A stretch of 64,000 bases of DNA from Chlorobaculum parvum NCIB 8327. GTDB taxonomy: Bacteria > Bacteroidota > Chlorobiia > Chlorobiales > Chlorobiaceae. The notes under the pieces were generated by a model. That model ran no database searches. It worked only from the letters and a program-made list of their open reading frames with translations, and was not told where the DNA came from. Where the stretch lies: NCBI RefSeq assembly GCF_000020505.1, contig NC_011027.1:1-64000 (forward strand), written 5' to 3'. Below are positions 42,528 to 54,077 of the stretch, piece after piece. Position 1 is the first letter of the stretch. Each line of letters begins with the position of its first letter. The translations under genes and the position numbers were made by a program.

Positions 42528-43682
42528 ATGATCGAGAAAGCGCTCAAAGGGGGTCGCGGCTACTGGACATGGGTAGCCATCCTGCTCGCTGTCATCGGCC
42601 TCGGCGTCACGGCGTACGCCCGCCAGATGACCCTCGGCCTCGGCGTCACCGGCATGGGCCGTGACATAAGCTGGGGCGTCTATATCGCCCAGTTCACCTT
42701 TCTGGTCGGCGTGGCGGCTTCAGCCGTGATGCTGGTGCTGCCCTACTACTTGCACAACCAGAAGGCCTTTTCCAAAATCGTTATCGTCGGTGAGTTTCTG
42801 GCCGTCTCAGCGGCGCTCATGTGCATGCTGTTCATTCTGGCCGACATGGGCCGACCCGACCGCGTGCTGAACGTGCTGCTGCACCCCTCGCCTCACTCGA
42901 TGGTGTTCTGGGATGTGCTGGTGCTGAACGGCTACCTCTTCCTGAACCTCATCAGCGGCTGGGCGGTGCTCGGCGCTGAGCGCAAGGGTGTGAAGCCTGC
43001 GTCGTGGGTCAAGGCACTGATCTACATTTCGATTCCGTGGGCCTTCAGCATTCACACCGTCACGGCGTTCCTGTTCGCCGGACTGCCGGGCCGCCACCTC
43101 TGGTTGACCGCCGTGCTCGCCCCGCGCTTCCTGGCCTCGGCGTTCGCCGCCGGTACGGCCATCCTGATTCTGCTCACCTTCATTCTGAAGCGTGTTGCGA
43201 AGTTCGACGCAGGCCCGGAGGCGCGCACCAAGCTCGCCGTGCTGAGCGCCTATGCTGGCGTGGCGAACCTCTTCTTCCTCGGTACGGAGTTTTTTACGGC
43301 CTTTTACAGCAACGTGCCCGCGCACATGCACAGCTTGCAGTACCTCTACTTCGGCCTTGACGGCCACGGCCCGCTCGTGCCGTACATGTGGTTCTCGCTG
43401 ATCGCCGGAATCATCTCGGTTGGCGTGCTGCTCTCTCCGCCGCTGCGCCGCCAGAACGGCTGGTTGATCGCCGCCTGTATCGGTCTGGTTGTCTCTATCT
43501 GGATCGACAAGGGCGTCGGCCTCATCATCGGCGGCTTCAACCCCACGCCGCTCGAAGCGATTGTCGATTACATCCCGACCTTCACCGAAATTTCGGTCAC
43601 GCTCGGCATCTGGGCCATCGGTTTGCTGGTGCTCACCATGCTGCTCAAGGTCGCCATCGCGGTCAAGACGCAGGAGGCGTAA
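42528..43682 (+). CDS. dsrP: DsrP NrfD-like membrane subunit
   Basis: DsrP is an integral membrane protein of the NrfD/PsrC type and the second quinone-interacting subunit of DsrMKJOP. The 384-residue chain has about ten hydrophobic segments, including [19 protein letters not shown] and [21 protein letters not shown]. It closes the dsrMKJOP block; a G/C-rich hairpin follows 31 bp after its stop. Confidence 0.92.
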   Translation: MIEKALKGGRGYWTWVAILLAVIGLGVTAYARQMTLGLGVTGMGRDISWGVYIAQFTFLVGVAASAVMLVLPYYLHNQKAFSKIVIVGEFLAVSAALMCMLFILADMGRPDRVLNVLLHPSPHSMVFWDVLVLNGYLFLNLISGWAVLGAERKGVKPASWVKALIYISIPWAFSIHTVTAFLFAGLPGRHLWLTAVLAPRFLASAFAAGTAILILLTFILKRVAKFDAGPEARTKLAVLSAYAGVANLFFLGTEFFTAFYSNVPAHMHSLQYLYFGLDGHGPLVPYMWFSLIAGIISVGVLLSPPLRRQNGWLIAACIGLVVSIWIDKGVGLIIGGFNPTPLEAIVDYIPTFTEISVTLGIWAIGLLVLTMLLKVAIAVKTQEA

Positions 43683-43713
43683 CCCACCTGAAAGGGTTTT
43701 TCCTTCCATCCAG

Positions 43714-43743
43714 AGGCCGCGGCATGAAACCGCGGCCTTTGTG
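43714..43743 (+). terminator. Hairpin after dsrP
   Basis: AGGCCGCGG (43714-43722) pairs with CCGCGGCCT (43730-43738), loop CATGAAA, followed by TTGTG. The T-run is poor, so partial termination before the siroheme genes is likely. Confidence 0.55.
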
Positions 43744-43835
43744 CTTATTTACGCCTGATCTTCATTATCTTCTTCATCCTGCGGAACGGCATTGCTCTTC
43801 CGCGGGTTGATTTTCATGACCAAACCACACGTTCC

Positions 43836-44297
43836 ATGAAAGTATTTCTGCCGCTCAACGTCCGGGTGGACAACAAGAAAATCCTCTTTGTCGGCGGGGG
43901 CAAGATTGCTCTGCACAAGATTCAGACCATCGAGAAGTACACCCGCAACATCACGATCGTTTCGCCGGAGATTATCGACGAGCTGAAGGGCAAGGGATTC
44001 ACCGAAATCTATAAAACCTATGAGCCGAGCGATCTGGACGGGGCGTTTCTCGTCTATGCGAGCACGAACATCGAGGAGGTGAACCGGCAGGTGCGCGACG
44101 ACGCCGAGGCGCGGGGGATCATCGTCAATGTGGTGGACAATCGCGAGCTTTCGGACTTCATCTCCCCGGCGATCATCAAGAAGGGCGAGATGACCGTCGC
44201 GGTCTCATCAAACGGCCAGAACGTCAAGAAGTCCGTCGCGTGGCGCAACCGGCTCCGCGAGATGATCGACGAGGAGTGGCCGGAGACCAATCAGTAA
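43836..44297 (+). CDS. dsrV: DsrV, precorrin-2 dehydrogenase
   Basis: This NAD-dependent enzyme converts precorrin-2 to sirohydrochlorin on the way to siroheme. The 153-residue product has the Rossmann start [25 protein letters not shown] and [11 protein letters not shown], as in Bacillus YlnF/SirC and the CysG N-terminus. It lacks most of the C-terminal helical region found in Met8p and CysG, so iron insertion may need a separate chelatase. dsrW follows 16 bp on. Confidence 0.86.
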   Translation: MKVFLPLNVRVDNKKILFVGGGKIALHKIQTIEKYTRNITIVSPEIIDELKGKGFTEIYKTYEPSDLDGAFLVYASTNIEEVNRQVRDDAEARGIIVNVVDNRELSDFISPAIIKKGEMTVAVSSNGQNVKKSVAWRNRLREMIDEEWPETNQ

Positions 44298-44313
44298 TTT
44301 CACTATTCCGATC

Positions 44314-45693
44314 ATGACCGATAGAACTCCAGCGGAGCAGGCTCCGCGAAAAGGCTACGTTTATATCGCTGGCGCGGGGCCGGGCGATCCCGAGCTGATG
44401 ACCATCAAGGCCGACCGGGCGCTTCGCGAGGCGGACGTGATTCTGTTCGACGATCTGGTGCTTCCGCAGATGCTCGAAGCCTACAAGGCCGAGAAGATCT
44501 ATACCGGCAAGCGCAAGGATGCGCACCACTTCGCGCAGGACGAAATCAACCAGGAGATCGTGCGCCACGCGCTGCTCGGCAAGACGGTGGTGCGGCTCAA
44601 GGGCGGCGATCCGTTCATCTTCGGGCGCGGCGGCGAGGAGATCGAGACGCTCCGGCAGCACGGCATCGACTACGAAATCATCCCCGGCATCACTGCCGCG
44701 CACGGGGCGAGCGCGTACAGCGAAATTCCGCTCACCATGCGCAAGGTCTCCTCGTCGGTGGCCTTCTGTACCGGCCATCCGGTCAACAAGATTCAGGTGC
44801 CCGATACAGATACGATCGTCTATTACATGGTGGCCTCGAACGTGCACGACGTGCTCGACAAGGTGGCCGCGTCAGGCCGCAGCGGTGAGACGATGGTGGC
44901 TGTGGTGCAGAACGCCACCCGCTACAACCAGCGCGTCTTCACCGGTACGCTCGACGAGTTCCGCAAGCGCGAGCGGGCGGTCTATTCACCGGCGCTGCTC
45001 ATCATCGGCCAGAACATCAACCAGTACATCGAACAGACCTGGTATTCGCGCAAGAAGAAGGTGCTGATGACCGGCGGCGACGTCAAAAAGTACGACCCGG
45101 CAAACTGGATCACGGTGCACTTCCCGTGCCGTCAGGTGGCTGGGGCCGACCTCGACGCGGTGAAGCGCTGCATGGGCAAGATCGACGACTTCTCGATGCT
45201 CTTTTTCCAGAACCGTTTCGCCGTCACCTACTTTTTCAAGTACCTCTTCGAGCACGGCAAGGATGTGCGCCACCTGGCTCACATGACCATCTGTACCTCC
45301 AGCCGCACGGCGGCCAGCGAGCTGCTCGAATACGGTATCATTCCCGATTGCTGCCTCGAATCGGAGGGGTCATCGACCATTTCCGGACTACTTGGCAAGG
45401 AGGGGCTCACCGGCCAGAACATTCTCCTGCCCGGTGCAGAGAACGTCGATGAGGCCGTTTCTGCCGAACTGAAGTCTGCGGGCAACAGCGTCACGCCGCT
45501 GACCGTCTATGTGCACGGTGCGCAGGACAAGGGTGATGCGATCGACCTCGATTTCATCGACGAAATCTATTTCGCCTCCCCGGCTTGCGTCCGGAAATTC
45601 CGCGAACTGTACGGCGAGATTCCGGCCCGTATCACGGTCGCTCCTGCCGATGCCAACACGAGAGAGGAGTATTCCAGACTGTTCGGCGCCTGA
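44314..45693 (+). CDS. dsrW: DsrW, uroporphyrinogen-III methyltransferase/synthase fusion
   Basis: Residues 1-250 are an S-adenosylmethionine uroporphyrinogen-III C-methyltransferase (CobA/SUMT): [39 protein letters not shown] and [19 protein letters not shown]. Residues 250-459 resemble uroporphyrinogen-III synthase HemD ([48 protein letters not shown]). The fusion would make the siroheme precursor in two steps and supplies the DsrAB cofactor. It is the last gene of the dsr cluster. Confidence 0.9.
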   Translation: MTDRTPAEQAPRKGYVYIAGAGPGDPELMTIKADRALREADVILFDDLVLPQMLEAYKAEKIYTGKRKDAHHFAQDEINQEIVRHALLGKTVVRLKGGDPFIFGRGGEEIETLRQHGIDYEIIPGITAAHGASAYSEIPLTMRKVSSSVAFCTGHPVNKIQVPDTDTIVYYMVASNVHDVLDKVAASGRSGETMVAVVQNATRYNQRVFTGTLDEFRKRERAVYSPALLIIGQNINQYIEQTWYSRKKKVLMTGGDVKKYDPANWITVHFPCRQVAGADLDAVKRCMGKIDDFSMLFFQNRFAVTYFFKYLFEHGKDVRHLAHMTICTSSRTAASELLEYGIIPDCCLESEGSSTISGLLGKEGLTGQNILLPGAENVDEAVSAELKSAGNSVTPLTVYVHGAQDKGDAIDLDFIDEIYFASPACVRKFRELYGEIPARITVAPADANTREEYSRLFGA

Positions 45694-45727
45694 TTTGGCG
45701 GCCCGGCCAGGACGATGATGGGGAAAA

Positions 45728-45753
45728 AGCCTGAATCTGCTTATATTCAGGCT
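45728..45753. terminator. Hairpin downstream of dsrW
   Basis: AGCCTGAAT (45728-45736) pairs with ATTCAGGCT (45745-45753), loop of 8. No T-run follows, so it is only a candidate end for the dsr transcript. Confidence 0.4.
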
Positions 45754-45781
45754 GTCCCCTAAAAGACACCTCTAAAAATTA

Positions 45782-45826
45782 TTGCGTGCCCCGATTGCCG
45801 CGCTGAGTAGTGGCAAATCCTCATTC
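45782..45826. repeat. Dispersed repeat copy 2
   Basis: This 45-bp segment aligns with 35690-35736: both share TTGCG, CCCGAT, a GCG-TG-GT-GTGG core and AAATCCTCA. The hairpin that follows copy 1 is not preserved here. Confidence 0.55.
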
Positions 45827-45941
45827 TAACCAGTCGGGACTTTGATTTTGGAGCTTTCCGCCCGCCGTTTACCCGGATGGCTCATCAGGCTTTTTGTGGG
45901 TGTCTAAGAGAAGAAATAGCCTGCCGGTTTAGCGCTTTCCG

Positions 45942-46676
45942 ATGCGGCTGGCCGGAGGTGCAACATCGTTTCGTATGCTCAATGATGTCCTCCTGATCCG
46001 GCAAGAGCACATTTCCGCAGCTGCGGTTATTTGCGAAAGAATCCTTTCAGATATGACGGTTCTTCGCAGAACCCGCCCCGGTCACAAGTTCATTGTGGCC
46101 ATTTCGGGTGAATCGGGAAGTGGAAAATCAGAGCTCGCCCATGCCATTGCCCAGGATCTGAAGAAAGCGGCGGTTCAGCCCAAGATACTCCACACCGACA
46201 ACTACTACCGGGTCTGCCCGGCCGAGCGGCTCGCGGCAAGAATTGCCGACAATTTCGAGCATGTCGGTGCCGCCGAATACGACTGGGATCTCCTCAAAAG
46301 CAACATCAACGATTTCCGCTCCGGACGCATGTCGCTTATGCCCTGCATCGACGTCGTCAACGGCCAGCTTGACCGGCTCATCAGCGACTTCTCAAAGGTC
46401 GACGTACTTGTCGTCGACGGCCTTTATGCGCTCGGCATCAGGGAGGCTGACCTCAGCGTCTATATCGATCTCAGCTGGCGAGAGACTCGCAAAAACCAGA
46501 CGCTGCGAGGTAAAGAGGAAGACGACGACTATCGCCTCAAAGTGCTCGAAAAGGAGAGCGAGGATGTGAAAGCGTTTCGTTACCGAGCCGATCTGATCAT
46601 TGACCACGATTACTGCGTGCATAAAGTCGCCGCCCCGGATGATGTGCCTGCCGGGCAGGGTTATTACAGGGACTGA
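45942..46676 (+). CDS. Uridine kinase-like P-loop kinase
   Basis: This 244-residue phosphotransferase-like protein has Walker A GESGSGKSELAHA near residue 55 followed by ILHTDNYYRV, as in uridine kinase and phosphoribulokinase. VDVLVVDGLYALGI and the lid-like region SWRETRKNQTLRGKEEDD follow. The substrate is uncertain; the family also includes phosphoribulokinases and pantothenate kinases. The start may instead be ATG 45975. It follows the dsr cluster after about 250 bp and no functional link is evident. Confidence 0.72.
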   Translation: MRLAGGATSFRMLNDVLLIRQEHISAAAVICERILSDMTVLRRTRPGHKFIVAISGESGSGKSELAHAIAQDLKKAAVQPKILHTDNYYRVCPAERLAARIADNFEHVGAAEYDWDLLKSNINDFRSGRMSLMPCIDVVNGQLDRLISDFSKVDVLVVDGLYALGIREADLSVYIDLSWRETRKNQTLRGKEEDDDYRLKVLEKESEDVKAFRYRADLIIDHDYCVHKVAAPDDVPAGQGYYRD

Positions 46677-46915
46677 GGTTGCTTTTTTCGTTGATCTGTG
46701 CCCTAAAAAACCGGTTGTTCTCAATCGCCCCCTCTTCAGCATAGTCCCGTTGATGGCATTTTACTTGCACGAGTGTTATGTTGAACCGTATAACACCATG
46801 CAATAAAAAGCTTTAAGGTTTTTATTTCGCTTAAATTATATTCAGGAAAAAAATCAAGAATCAGGCGTTTATACGGAAACCCTGTAATCATCAAGATTGA
46901 GTAAAAGAATGGGTC

Positions 46916-47620
46916 ATGGCTGAGGGATACGATACACAGATCAGTGGGAGGTTGAGATCATTCCAGGAGCAGCAAGAGGAGCTTCAGATCATCTTTGATT
47001 CTATTCCCGCATGGATATTTTACAAAGACAAGGAGAATCGATTTCTGAAAGTCAATAAGGCTTTTTGCGATGGTATGGCTGTTTCCAGAGAAGAATTGGA
47101 AGGCCGTTCCATGTCTGAGTTATACCCCAGGGAACAGGCGGAAGCATTTTGGAAAGACGACAAGGAGGTGATGGCGTCAGGCCAGCCGAAGCGTAATATT
47201 CTTGAGCCTGTGACGCTCCCCAATAAGGAGACGCTATGGCTTCGGACAGACAAGATCCCTTATCGCGATGCGCATGGGGATGTGATCGGGATTATAGGTT
47301 TTTCTATTGATGTCACTGCTCGAAAACAAGCGGAGGATGCGTTGCGTGCGGCCTATGCGGAAGAGAAGCGACTTTGCTACGTTAACGAACAAATAGTTGT
47401 CCAACTAAGAGACGCGCTTGCACAAATACGGACACTGAATTCGCTTCTTCCTGTCTGTGCGCAATGCAAGAAGATTTGTGACGAAAACGGCCAGTGGCAT
47501 TATATGGAGACCTATATTAGTACGCGTACAAACACGCAGTTTACCCATGGACTGTGCCCTGATTGCGCTAAAGCAGCAATGCGGGACGCCGGCATGAATT
47601 ACGATGGCACTGAACTATAA
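46916..47620 (+). CDS. PAS-domain protein with C-terminal Cys4 motif
   Basis: This 234-residue cytoplasmic sensor-like protein has one PAS domain at roughly residues 20-140 (IIFDSIPAWIFYKDKENRFLKVNKAFCD and the PAC-like LWLRTDKIPYRDAHGDVIGIIGFSIDVT). A short coiled stretch follows, then a terminal module CAQCKKICDENGQWHYMETYIS...HGLCPDCAK with four cysteines likely to bind zinc. There is no kinase, cyclase or DNA-binding domain. Ligand and output are unknown. It stands alone between the kinase-like gene and a terminator. Confidence 0.78.
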   Translation: MAEGYDTQISGRLRSFQEQQEELQIIFDSIPAWIFYKDKENRFLKVNKAFCDGMAVSREELEGRSMSELYPREQAEAFWKDDKEVMASGQPKRNILEPVTLPNKETLWLRTDKIPYRDAHGDVIGIIGFSIDVTARKQAEDALRAAYAEEKRLCYVNEQIVVQLRDALAQIRTLNSLLPVCAQCKKICDENGQWHYMETYISTRTNTQFTHGLCPDCAKAAMRDAGMNYDGTEL

Positions 47621-47933
47621 TAGGCCCAAGAGCTGAAGAGTTTGCGCGCCGCTCAGGCTGGTTGTTTGGTGTAAATACAGAGGTGATTTCGGAACGCTGT
47701 CCCGTTGATGAAATCCCTTTTTAGCATGTACTCAGCTTCGAGCTTAAGGGGCAGGAGTTTGAAGCTGTCTCGAAAGCGATTTCGAGACAGCTTTTTTTGT
47801 TCACAGTGTTTCGCTCACGTGGGTTCTGCAGGTTCTGTCGAAAAGGGTTTCGATGGTGAACGCAAAAGTTGTGTTTGCGGAGACTTAGAATGCTGGACTT
47901 GAGGCGGTGGTGCAGAATAGGCCCCGGGGTCGT
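47621..47933. other. Spacer with terminator between PAS gene and clpS
   Basis: These 313 bp hold no credible gene. Apart from the strong hairpin at 47762-47793 I see nothing in them. Confidence 0.5.
47762..47799 (+). terminator. Strong Rho-independent terminator
   Basis: A perfect 14-bp stem (47762-47775 with 47780-47793) with loop GCGA runs into a T-tract. It probably ends the PAS-gene transcript about 140 bp after its stop. Confidence 0.9.
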
Positions 47934-48269
47934 TCACCCTGTCTGAATCTCGGTTCTGAGGGCGATCTCTTCCAGCACGGCGCTGACCTGGATGCAGTTG
48001 GACATAGGGCCTGCATAGACGATGGAGCGGCCTTTGGTGTGGACTTCCCAGGTCTTTTTTTCGGCGATGGCTCGCGGGCAGCGCACGGCTTTGATGATCT
48101 GGAAGATCACTTCGTCGAAGGTGTGCTCGTCATCATTGAAAAGCACCACCCGCCAGGCGTCGAGGGTATCGATGTCGGCAACAAGCTCTTCGGTTCGGGT
48201 ATCGGGGGTGTTGCCTGCGTCAAGACGGATCATATCCATAGGGCTCGCGTTCAGAGAATAATCTTTCAT
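47934..48269 (-). CDS. clpS: Clp protease adaptor ClpS
   Basis: ClpS delivers N-degron substrates to ClpAP or ClpCP. The 111-residue product has a disordered N-terminus, then the family core [26 protein letters not shown], with NDDEHT in the usual place, and a C-terminal AVLEEIAL helix. It follows the LD-carboxypeptidase gene by 39 bp on the same strand. Confidence 0.87.
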   Translation of the reverse strand: MKDYSLNASPMDMIRLDAGNTPDTRTEELVADIDTLDAWRVVLFNDDEHTFDEVIFQIIKAVRCPRAIAEKKTWEVHTKGRSIVYAGPMSNCIQVSAVLEEIALRTEIQTG

Positions 48270-48308
48270 GAAATGTATGGAGCTGAACGCTTTCAGGCAA
48301 ATCGTGCC

Positions 48309-49256
48309 TCAGCGGGAAACGACCTGCTCGGCAACGCCGAAGGCGTAGTGATCCGGCGTGATCTCCAGTCGGCATCGAGCGCCGACCGGCAGAGTCATCA
48401 GCTCTTTGATGTGCCCGTACGACAGGCCAGTCATCACCGGCGAACTTTCGTGCATCCGGTTCGCGTAGTAGGCGAACATCTTGTCGAAACGATACTCCCG
48501 GTGTTCGTCGGCAGGATTTTTACTGAACTGCCCGAACATCAGGCCGCGGCACTTCCTGACGAGCCCGGCATTGAACAGGTGCGAGAGCATCCTGTCGATG
48601 CGGTAGGCCGGTTCGTTGACGTCCTCGGTGAAAAGAATGCTGCCGCTGAGCGAGGGCAGGTAGGGGGTGCCGACCAGCGAGGAGAGTACCGAGAGGTTGC
48701 CGCCAATCAGTCGGCCGGTAACCGAACCCGATTTGATGCAACTGATCGGATGTTCCTGAAAATTGCGGAGCGCTGCCGGGTACTCCGGATCGGTCAGGAT
48801 GCCCCAGAAGTGCTCTTCGGTGTAGCTGCTGGGGGCATACAGCTCCGTGGCGGCCATCGGTCCGGAGAAGTTGACGAGCCCGCTTTTCCGGAAAACAGCC
48901 AGTGACAGGGCCGTGATGTCCGAATAGCCGACGAGAATTTTAGGGTTGGCCGCGATCAGGCCGTAGTCGATCCGGTCGAGAATCCGCGTGGCTCCCGCAC
49001 CGCCGCGCAGGCAGAACACAGCGCTGACAAGCTGGTCGGCGAACATCTCGTGAAGGTCGTGGAGCTTGTAACGGTCGGTATGCTCGGGGTCGTGTTCCGA
49101 GCGGTTCAGGTAATGGGATGTCTTGACCCTGTAGCCGTTGTGCTCAAGGTAGGTGACGGCCTGCTCGATCTTTTCAGGCTCAGCGCAGGTTGACGAGGGA
49201 GAGATCAGGCCGATCACATCTCCCCTGCGGAGGGCCTTCGGGATCAGAATCTTCAT
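48309..49256 (-). CDS. LD-carboxypeptidase (LdcA family)
   Basis: This serine peptidase of family S66 removes the terminal D-Ala from tetrapeptides during murein recycling. The 315-residue protein contains CLRGGAGATRILDRI, the nucleophile loop GYSDITAL (Ser near residue 105), a Glu-containing LFTEDVNEPAYRIDRML and the late His in GLSYGHIKE, matching the Ser-Glu-His arrangement. I start at ATG 49256 (MKILIPKALRRGD); the longer frame overlaps the terminator behind atpC. Confidence 0.88.
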   Translation of the reverse strand: MKILIPKALRRGDVIGLISPSSTCAEPEKIEQAVTYLEHNGYRVKTSHYLNRSEHDPEHTDRYKLHDLHEMFADQLVSAVFCLRGGAGATRILDRIDYGLIAANPKILVGYSDITALSLAVFRKSGLVNFSGPMAATELYAPSSYTEEHFWGILTDPEYPAALRNFQEHPISCIKSGSVTGRLIGGNLSVLSSLVGTPYLPSLSGSILFTEDVNEPAYRIDRMLSHLFNAGLVRKCRGLMFGQFSKNPADEHREYRFDKMFAYYANRMHESSPVMTGLSYGHIKELMTLPVGARCRLEITPDHYAFGVAEQVVSR

Positions 49257-49262
49257 GAATGC

Positions 49263-49303
49263 AAAAACCATCAGCACTACACGGGGCACTGCTGATGGTT
49301 TTT
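49263..49303 (-). terminator. Terminator after atpDC
   Basis: AAAAACCATCAGCA (49263-49276) is perfectly complementary to 49290-49303, giving a 14-bp stem ending in a T-run on the minus strand, 22 bp after the atpC stop. Confidence 0.88.
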
Positions 49304-49325
49304 AACGGTGTTATGCCGCCGGGAA

Positions 49326-49589
49326 TCAGGAAACGTCCTCGGTCAGCAGGATTGCCTTGTTGTTGCTCACTTCAAAGAAGCCGTCCGAAATCTGGAACGT
49401 ATTCTCTGACCTGTCAGGCAGGGACAGGCGCACTTTACCGTTTTTCAGGGCTGCGACCAAAGGCGCGTGGCCTTTGAGCACCTGAAACAGGCCGTCCAGT
49501 CCGGGAGCAATGACGCTGTTAACCTCGCCGGAAAAGAACAACTTCTGCGGCGTGACGATATCGAGCGTAAAGTTTTCGGAACTTGCCAT
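49326..49589 (-). CDS. atpC: ATP synthase F1 epsilon subunit
   Basis: This is a small central-stalk subunit of F1. The 87-residue product covers only the N-terminal beta-sandwich domain ([27 protein letters not shown] and [19 protein letters not shown]); the C-terminal two-helix domain that inhibits the enzyme in E. coli is absent. Short epsilon subunits are known in green sulfur bacteria. It lies 6 bp behind atpD. Confidence 0.93.
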   Translation of the reverse strand: MASSENFTLDIVTPQKLFFSGEVNSVIAPGLDGLFQVLKGHAPLVAALKNGKVRLSLPDRSENTFQISDGFFEVSNNKAILLTEDVS

Positions 49590-49595
49590 GTTAGT

Positions 49596-51005
<1,410 letters not shown>

Positions 51006-51098
51006 TTAGTTGCAATCAAACGTTTGGAGCAGGAGTCGCTTGACTCCGCATTCAGGCTCTGTTCCGGTTACCCGGCTCGGGTTCACGGGGGTAAGCGA

Positions 51099-51170
51099 GC
51101 CACCTGAGGGACTTGAACCCACGACCTACTATTTACGAAACAGTTGCTCTACCAACTGAGCTAAGGTGGC
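51099..51170 (-). tRNA. tRNA-Thr (anticodon CGU)
   Basis: The minus strand folds as a full cloverleaf. The acceptor is GCCACCT/AGGTGGC, the D arm GCTCAGTTGGTAGAGC, the anticodon stem ACTGT/ATAGT with loop TTCGTAA (anticodon CGU, reading ACG), and the T loop TTCAAGT. The CCA end is not encoded. Confidence 0.95.
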
Positions 51171-51377
51171 TTGAACAGCCTTTCCATGCCTACAGGCTGG
51201 AAAATTCAAGCCGAAATATAGTTTATTTGTTTTCAAAACACAAAGCAATTATCCGGGCCCTTTCTGAGGGGAAAAAATCGAGGTTTCCTATATTTACAAT
51301 TCCGCGGATCGGTTTATGCGGAATAGCCGTTTATGATCATTCATCCAGCAGTATTATTCGTTATCAAAATGATTGTT

Positions 51378-51911
51378 ATGAAAAAATTCACCCCATCGTT
51401 TGCCGCCATCTGTCTGGCGCTTGTGCTTTTTGCCGTTCAAGCCACGGTTTCCGGAACCGCCCGCGCCGCATCGGTAGCGGCTCCCTCTTTTTCAGGGAAA
51501 ACCGTTGACGGCAAGCCCTTCTCCTCTTCGTCCCTGAAGGGCAAAGGCTATATCGTCAACTTTTTCGCTACCTGGTGCCCGCCCTGCCGTGCCGAGATTC
51601 CCGACATGGTCGAGGTTCAGAAAAAGTATGAGAAGAAAGGTTTTACCTTTGTGGGCATAGCGGTCAACGAGACTCTGCCAAAGGTTCAGAATTTCATGAA
51701 GAGCAGCGGCATCACCTATCCGGTGCTCATGGCAACACCTGAACTGATCCGGACGTTCAGCGGCTACGCTGCCGGGGGCATTTCCGGCATCCCAACCTCG
51801 TTCGTTGTTGATTCCTCGGGTCAGCTGATCGGCGTGGTCGTCGGAGGACGGAGCCAGGAGGCGTTCGAGCAGATGGTCAACCAGGCTCTTAAGCCGAAAG
51901 CTGGCAAGTGA
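51378..51911 (+). CDS. Exported TlpA/ResA-type thioredoxin
   Basis: This periplasmic thiol-disulfide protein of 177 residues has a clear signal peptide (MKKFTPSFAAICLALVLF onward, cleavage after ARA-A) and a thioredoxin fold with FFATWCPPCRAEIPDM carrying the redox CPPC, and GISGIPTSFVVDSSGQ with the cis-Pro. Such proteins reduce apocytochrome c or other exported thiols, which suits the abundant c cytochromes here. ATG 51378 gives the best signal; 51369 and 51333 are in-frame alternatives. Confidence 0.86.
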   Translation: MKKFTPSFAAICLALVLFAVQATVSGTARAASVAAPSFSGKTVDGKPFSSSSLKGKGYIVNFFATWCPPCRAEIPDMVEVQKKYEKKGFTFVGIAVNETLPKVQNFMKSSGITYPVLMATPELIRTFSGYAAGGISGIPTSFVVDSSGQLIGVVVGGRSQEAFEQMVNQALKPKAGK

Positions 51912-52061
51912 TGCCCGGATTCGACACCGTGCTGCGAGGCCAGGGGGTTCGCCCTGCTTCTTGAGATTTTTCACCGCGCCAGCCCCGGAGGAGTGTTCCT
52001 GCCGGGGCGCGCTGTTTTACAGGATTTTATCTACACTTTTTTCAATTGATCATCAGTCATT

Positions 52062-53927
52062 ATGGAACCTATCCCAATCAATGCGCCGGAGTACGTCAAA
52101 AACCTGAAACTTCTCCAATGGGTCAAAGAGACCGTCGAGCTGTGCCAGCCCGATTCGGTTTACTGGTGTGACGGTTCCACCGAAGAGTACGACCGCCTTT
52201 GCAATGAAATGGTCGAGAGCGGCACTTTTATCAGACTCTCTGAAGAGAAGCGGCCGAACAGCTTCCTCTGCCGCTCCGACCCCAGCGACGTGGCCCGCGT
52301 CGAGGATCGAACCTTTATTTGCAGCATTCGCCGCCAGGACGCCGGCCCGACCAACAACTGGGTCGCACCGAAGGAGATGAAGGCGACGCTGAACAAGCTT
52401 TTCGCAGGCTGCATGAAGGGGCGCACCATGTACGTCATTCCCTTCAGCATGGGGCCGCTCGGCTCGCATATCGCCCACATCGGCGTCGAAATCACCGACT
52501 CGCCCTACGTGGTGACCAACATGCGCATCATGACCCGCATGGGCCGCAAGGTGCTCGAACTGCTCAGCGAGGAGGATGAGTTCGTGCCGTGCCTGCACTC
52601 GGTCGGTGCGCCACTCGAACCGGGCCAGCAGGATGTGCCGTGGCCCTGCAACGATACCAAGTACATCGTCCACTTCCCGGAAGAGCGCGCCATCGTCTCC
52701 TTCGGCAGTGGCTATGGCGGCAACGCCTTGCTCGGCAAAAAATGCTTCGCCCTGCGCATCGCCTCCTCGATGGCGCGTGACGAGGGGTGGCTTGCCGAGC
52801 ACATGCTCATTCTCGGCGTCGAGTCGCCGGAGGGGGAAAAGGATTACGTCGGGGCTGCCTTCCCGAGCGCCTGCGGCAAGACCAACTTCGCCATGATGAT
52901 TCCGCCAGGCGAAATGGAGGGGTGGAAGATCACCACCGTTGGCGACGATATCGCCTGGATCAAACAGGGTAAGGATGGCAAGCTGCACGCCATCAACCCC
53001 GAGTACGGCTTTTTCGGCGTCGCACCGGGCACCTCGGAGAAGAGCAATCCGAACGCGATGGCGTCGTTGCACGCCAACTGCATCTTTACCAACGTGGCGA
53101 TGACCCCCGACGGTGATGTGTGGTGGGAGGGGATGACCGATACGCCACCCGATTACCTGACCGATTGGCAGGGCAAGCCCTGGGTACCGGGGTGCGACCG
53201 TCCTGCCGCCCATCCGAACGCCCGCTTCACGGCTCCGGCCCATCAGTGCCCGGTCATCGACGAGAACTGGGAAAACCCGGACGGCGTGCCGATTTCAGCC
53301 TTCATTTTCGGCGGACGGCGCGGCGATACCATTCCGCTGGTCTACCAGTCGGCCAACTGGTACTACGGCGTCTATCTTGCCGCCACGATGGGCTCGGAGA
53401 AGACCGCCGCCGCCGCCGGCAAGATCGGCGACGTGCGCCGCGACCCCTTCGCCATGCTGCCCTTCTGTGGCTACCACATGGGCGACTACTTCAACCACTG
53501 GCTGCACGTTGGCCGCACGCTCACCGATCCGCCGCGAATTTTCGGCGTCAACTGGTTCCGCAAGGATGAAAACGGCAAGTTCCTCTGGCCCGGATTCGGC
53601 GAGAACATGCGCGTGCTGAAGTGGATTATTGGTCGGGTGCATGGCCGCGCCGGTGGCGTCGAAAGCCCACTTGGCTGGATGCCTCGCTACGAATCGATCG
53701 ACTGGCGCGGGCTCGACGATTTCACCATCGAAAAGTTCACCAAACTCATGTCGGTTGACCGTGAAGCTTGGAAGCAGGAGCTCTTCTCGCACGAGGAGCT
53801 GCTTGAGAAGCTCTACGACAAGCTGCCGAAAGAGTTTACCCATATCCGCGAGCTGATGCTTTCAACGCTCTGGATGTCTCCCGAGCACTGGGAAATGGCT
53901 CCTGAGCGCTACGCCATCTATCACTGA
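52062..53927 (+). CDS. pckG: Phosphoenolpyruvate carboxykinase (GTP)
   Basis: The enzyme interconverts oxaloacetate and PEP using GTP/GDP, linking the reductive TCA cycle to sugar synthesis. The 621-residue protein has the GTP-class P-loop [15 protein letters not shown] near residues 265-275 with its reactive Cys, the kinase-2 region [15 protein letters not shown] and [14 protein letters not shown]. The length of about 620 residues separates it from the ATP-type (about 530). It is monocistronic, ending in a strong terminator. Confidence 0.96.
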   Translation: MEPIPINAPEYVKNLKLLQWVKETVELCQPDSVYWCDGSTEEYDRLCNEMVESGTFIRLSEEKRPNSFLCRSDPSDVARVEDRTFICSIRRQDAGPTNNWVAPKEMKATLNKLFAGCMKGRTMYVIPFSMGPLGSHIAHIGVEITDSPYVVTNMRIMTRMGRKVLELLSEEDEFVPCLHSVGAPLEPGQQDVPWPCNDTKYIVHFPEERAIVSFGSGYGGNALLGKKCFALRIASSMARDEGWLAEHMLILGVESPEGEKDYVGAAFPSACGKTNFAMMIPPGEMEGWKITTVGDDIAWIKQGKDGKLHAINPEYGFFGVAPGTSEKSNPNAMASLHANCIFTNVAMTPDGDVWWEGMTDTPPDYLTDWQGKPWVPGCDRPAAHPNARFTAPAHQCPVIDENWENPDGVPISAFIFGGRRGDTIPLVYQSANWYYGVYLAATMGSEKTAAAAGKIGDVRRDPFAMLPFCGYHMGDYFNHWLHVGRTLTDPPRIFGVNWFRKDENGKFLWPGFGENMRVLKWIIGRVHGRAGGVESPLGWMPRYESIDWRGLDDFTIEKFTKLMSVDREAWKQELFSHEELLEKLYDKLPKEFTHIRELMLSTLWMSPEHWEMAPERYAIYH

Positions 53928-53950
53928 GCGGCCAAGCGTTTCATACAATC

Positions 53951-53992
53951 AAAAAAGCTGCCCCGGTCTCGTTTCCGGGGCAGCTTTTTTTT
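53951..53992 (+). terminator. Terminator after pckG
   Basis: A 16-bp stem (53951-53966 with 53975-53990), including GCTGCCCCGG, loop TCTCGTTT, ends in a run of T. Confidence 0.94.
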
Positions 53993-54031
53993 GTGGCGTA
54001 TTTTCCTCAACTGTTTTTGTTTTTGCTGTTG

Positions 54032-54041
54032 CACAATTGTT
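54032..54041. promoter_or_regulatory. CACAATTGTT element upstream of the FadL-type gene
   Basis: This is the same 10-mer as at 32672-32681, again 20-21 nt from a TAGTTATA array. Confidence 0.45.
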
Positions 54042-54061
54042 AATGTTACCATATATTCAAT

Positions 54062-54077
54062 TAGTTATATAGTTGTA
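54062..54077 (+). promoter_or_regulatory. TAGTTATA direct-repeat site D (FadL-type gene)
   Basis: TAGTTATA (54062-54069) is followed directly by TAGTTGTA (54070-54077), about 350 bp before the FadL-type ATG. Confidence 0.65.

Noticed and set aside
47705-47902. 65-codon plus-strand frame downstream of the PAS gene
   Set aside because: It reads straight through a strong Rho-independent terminator and has no family features.
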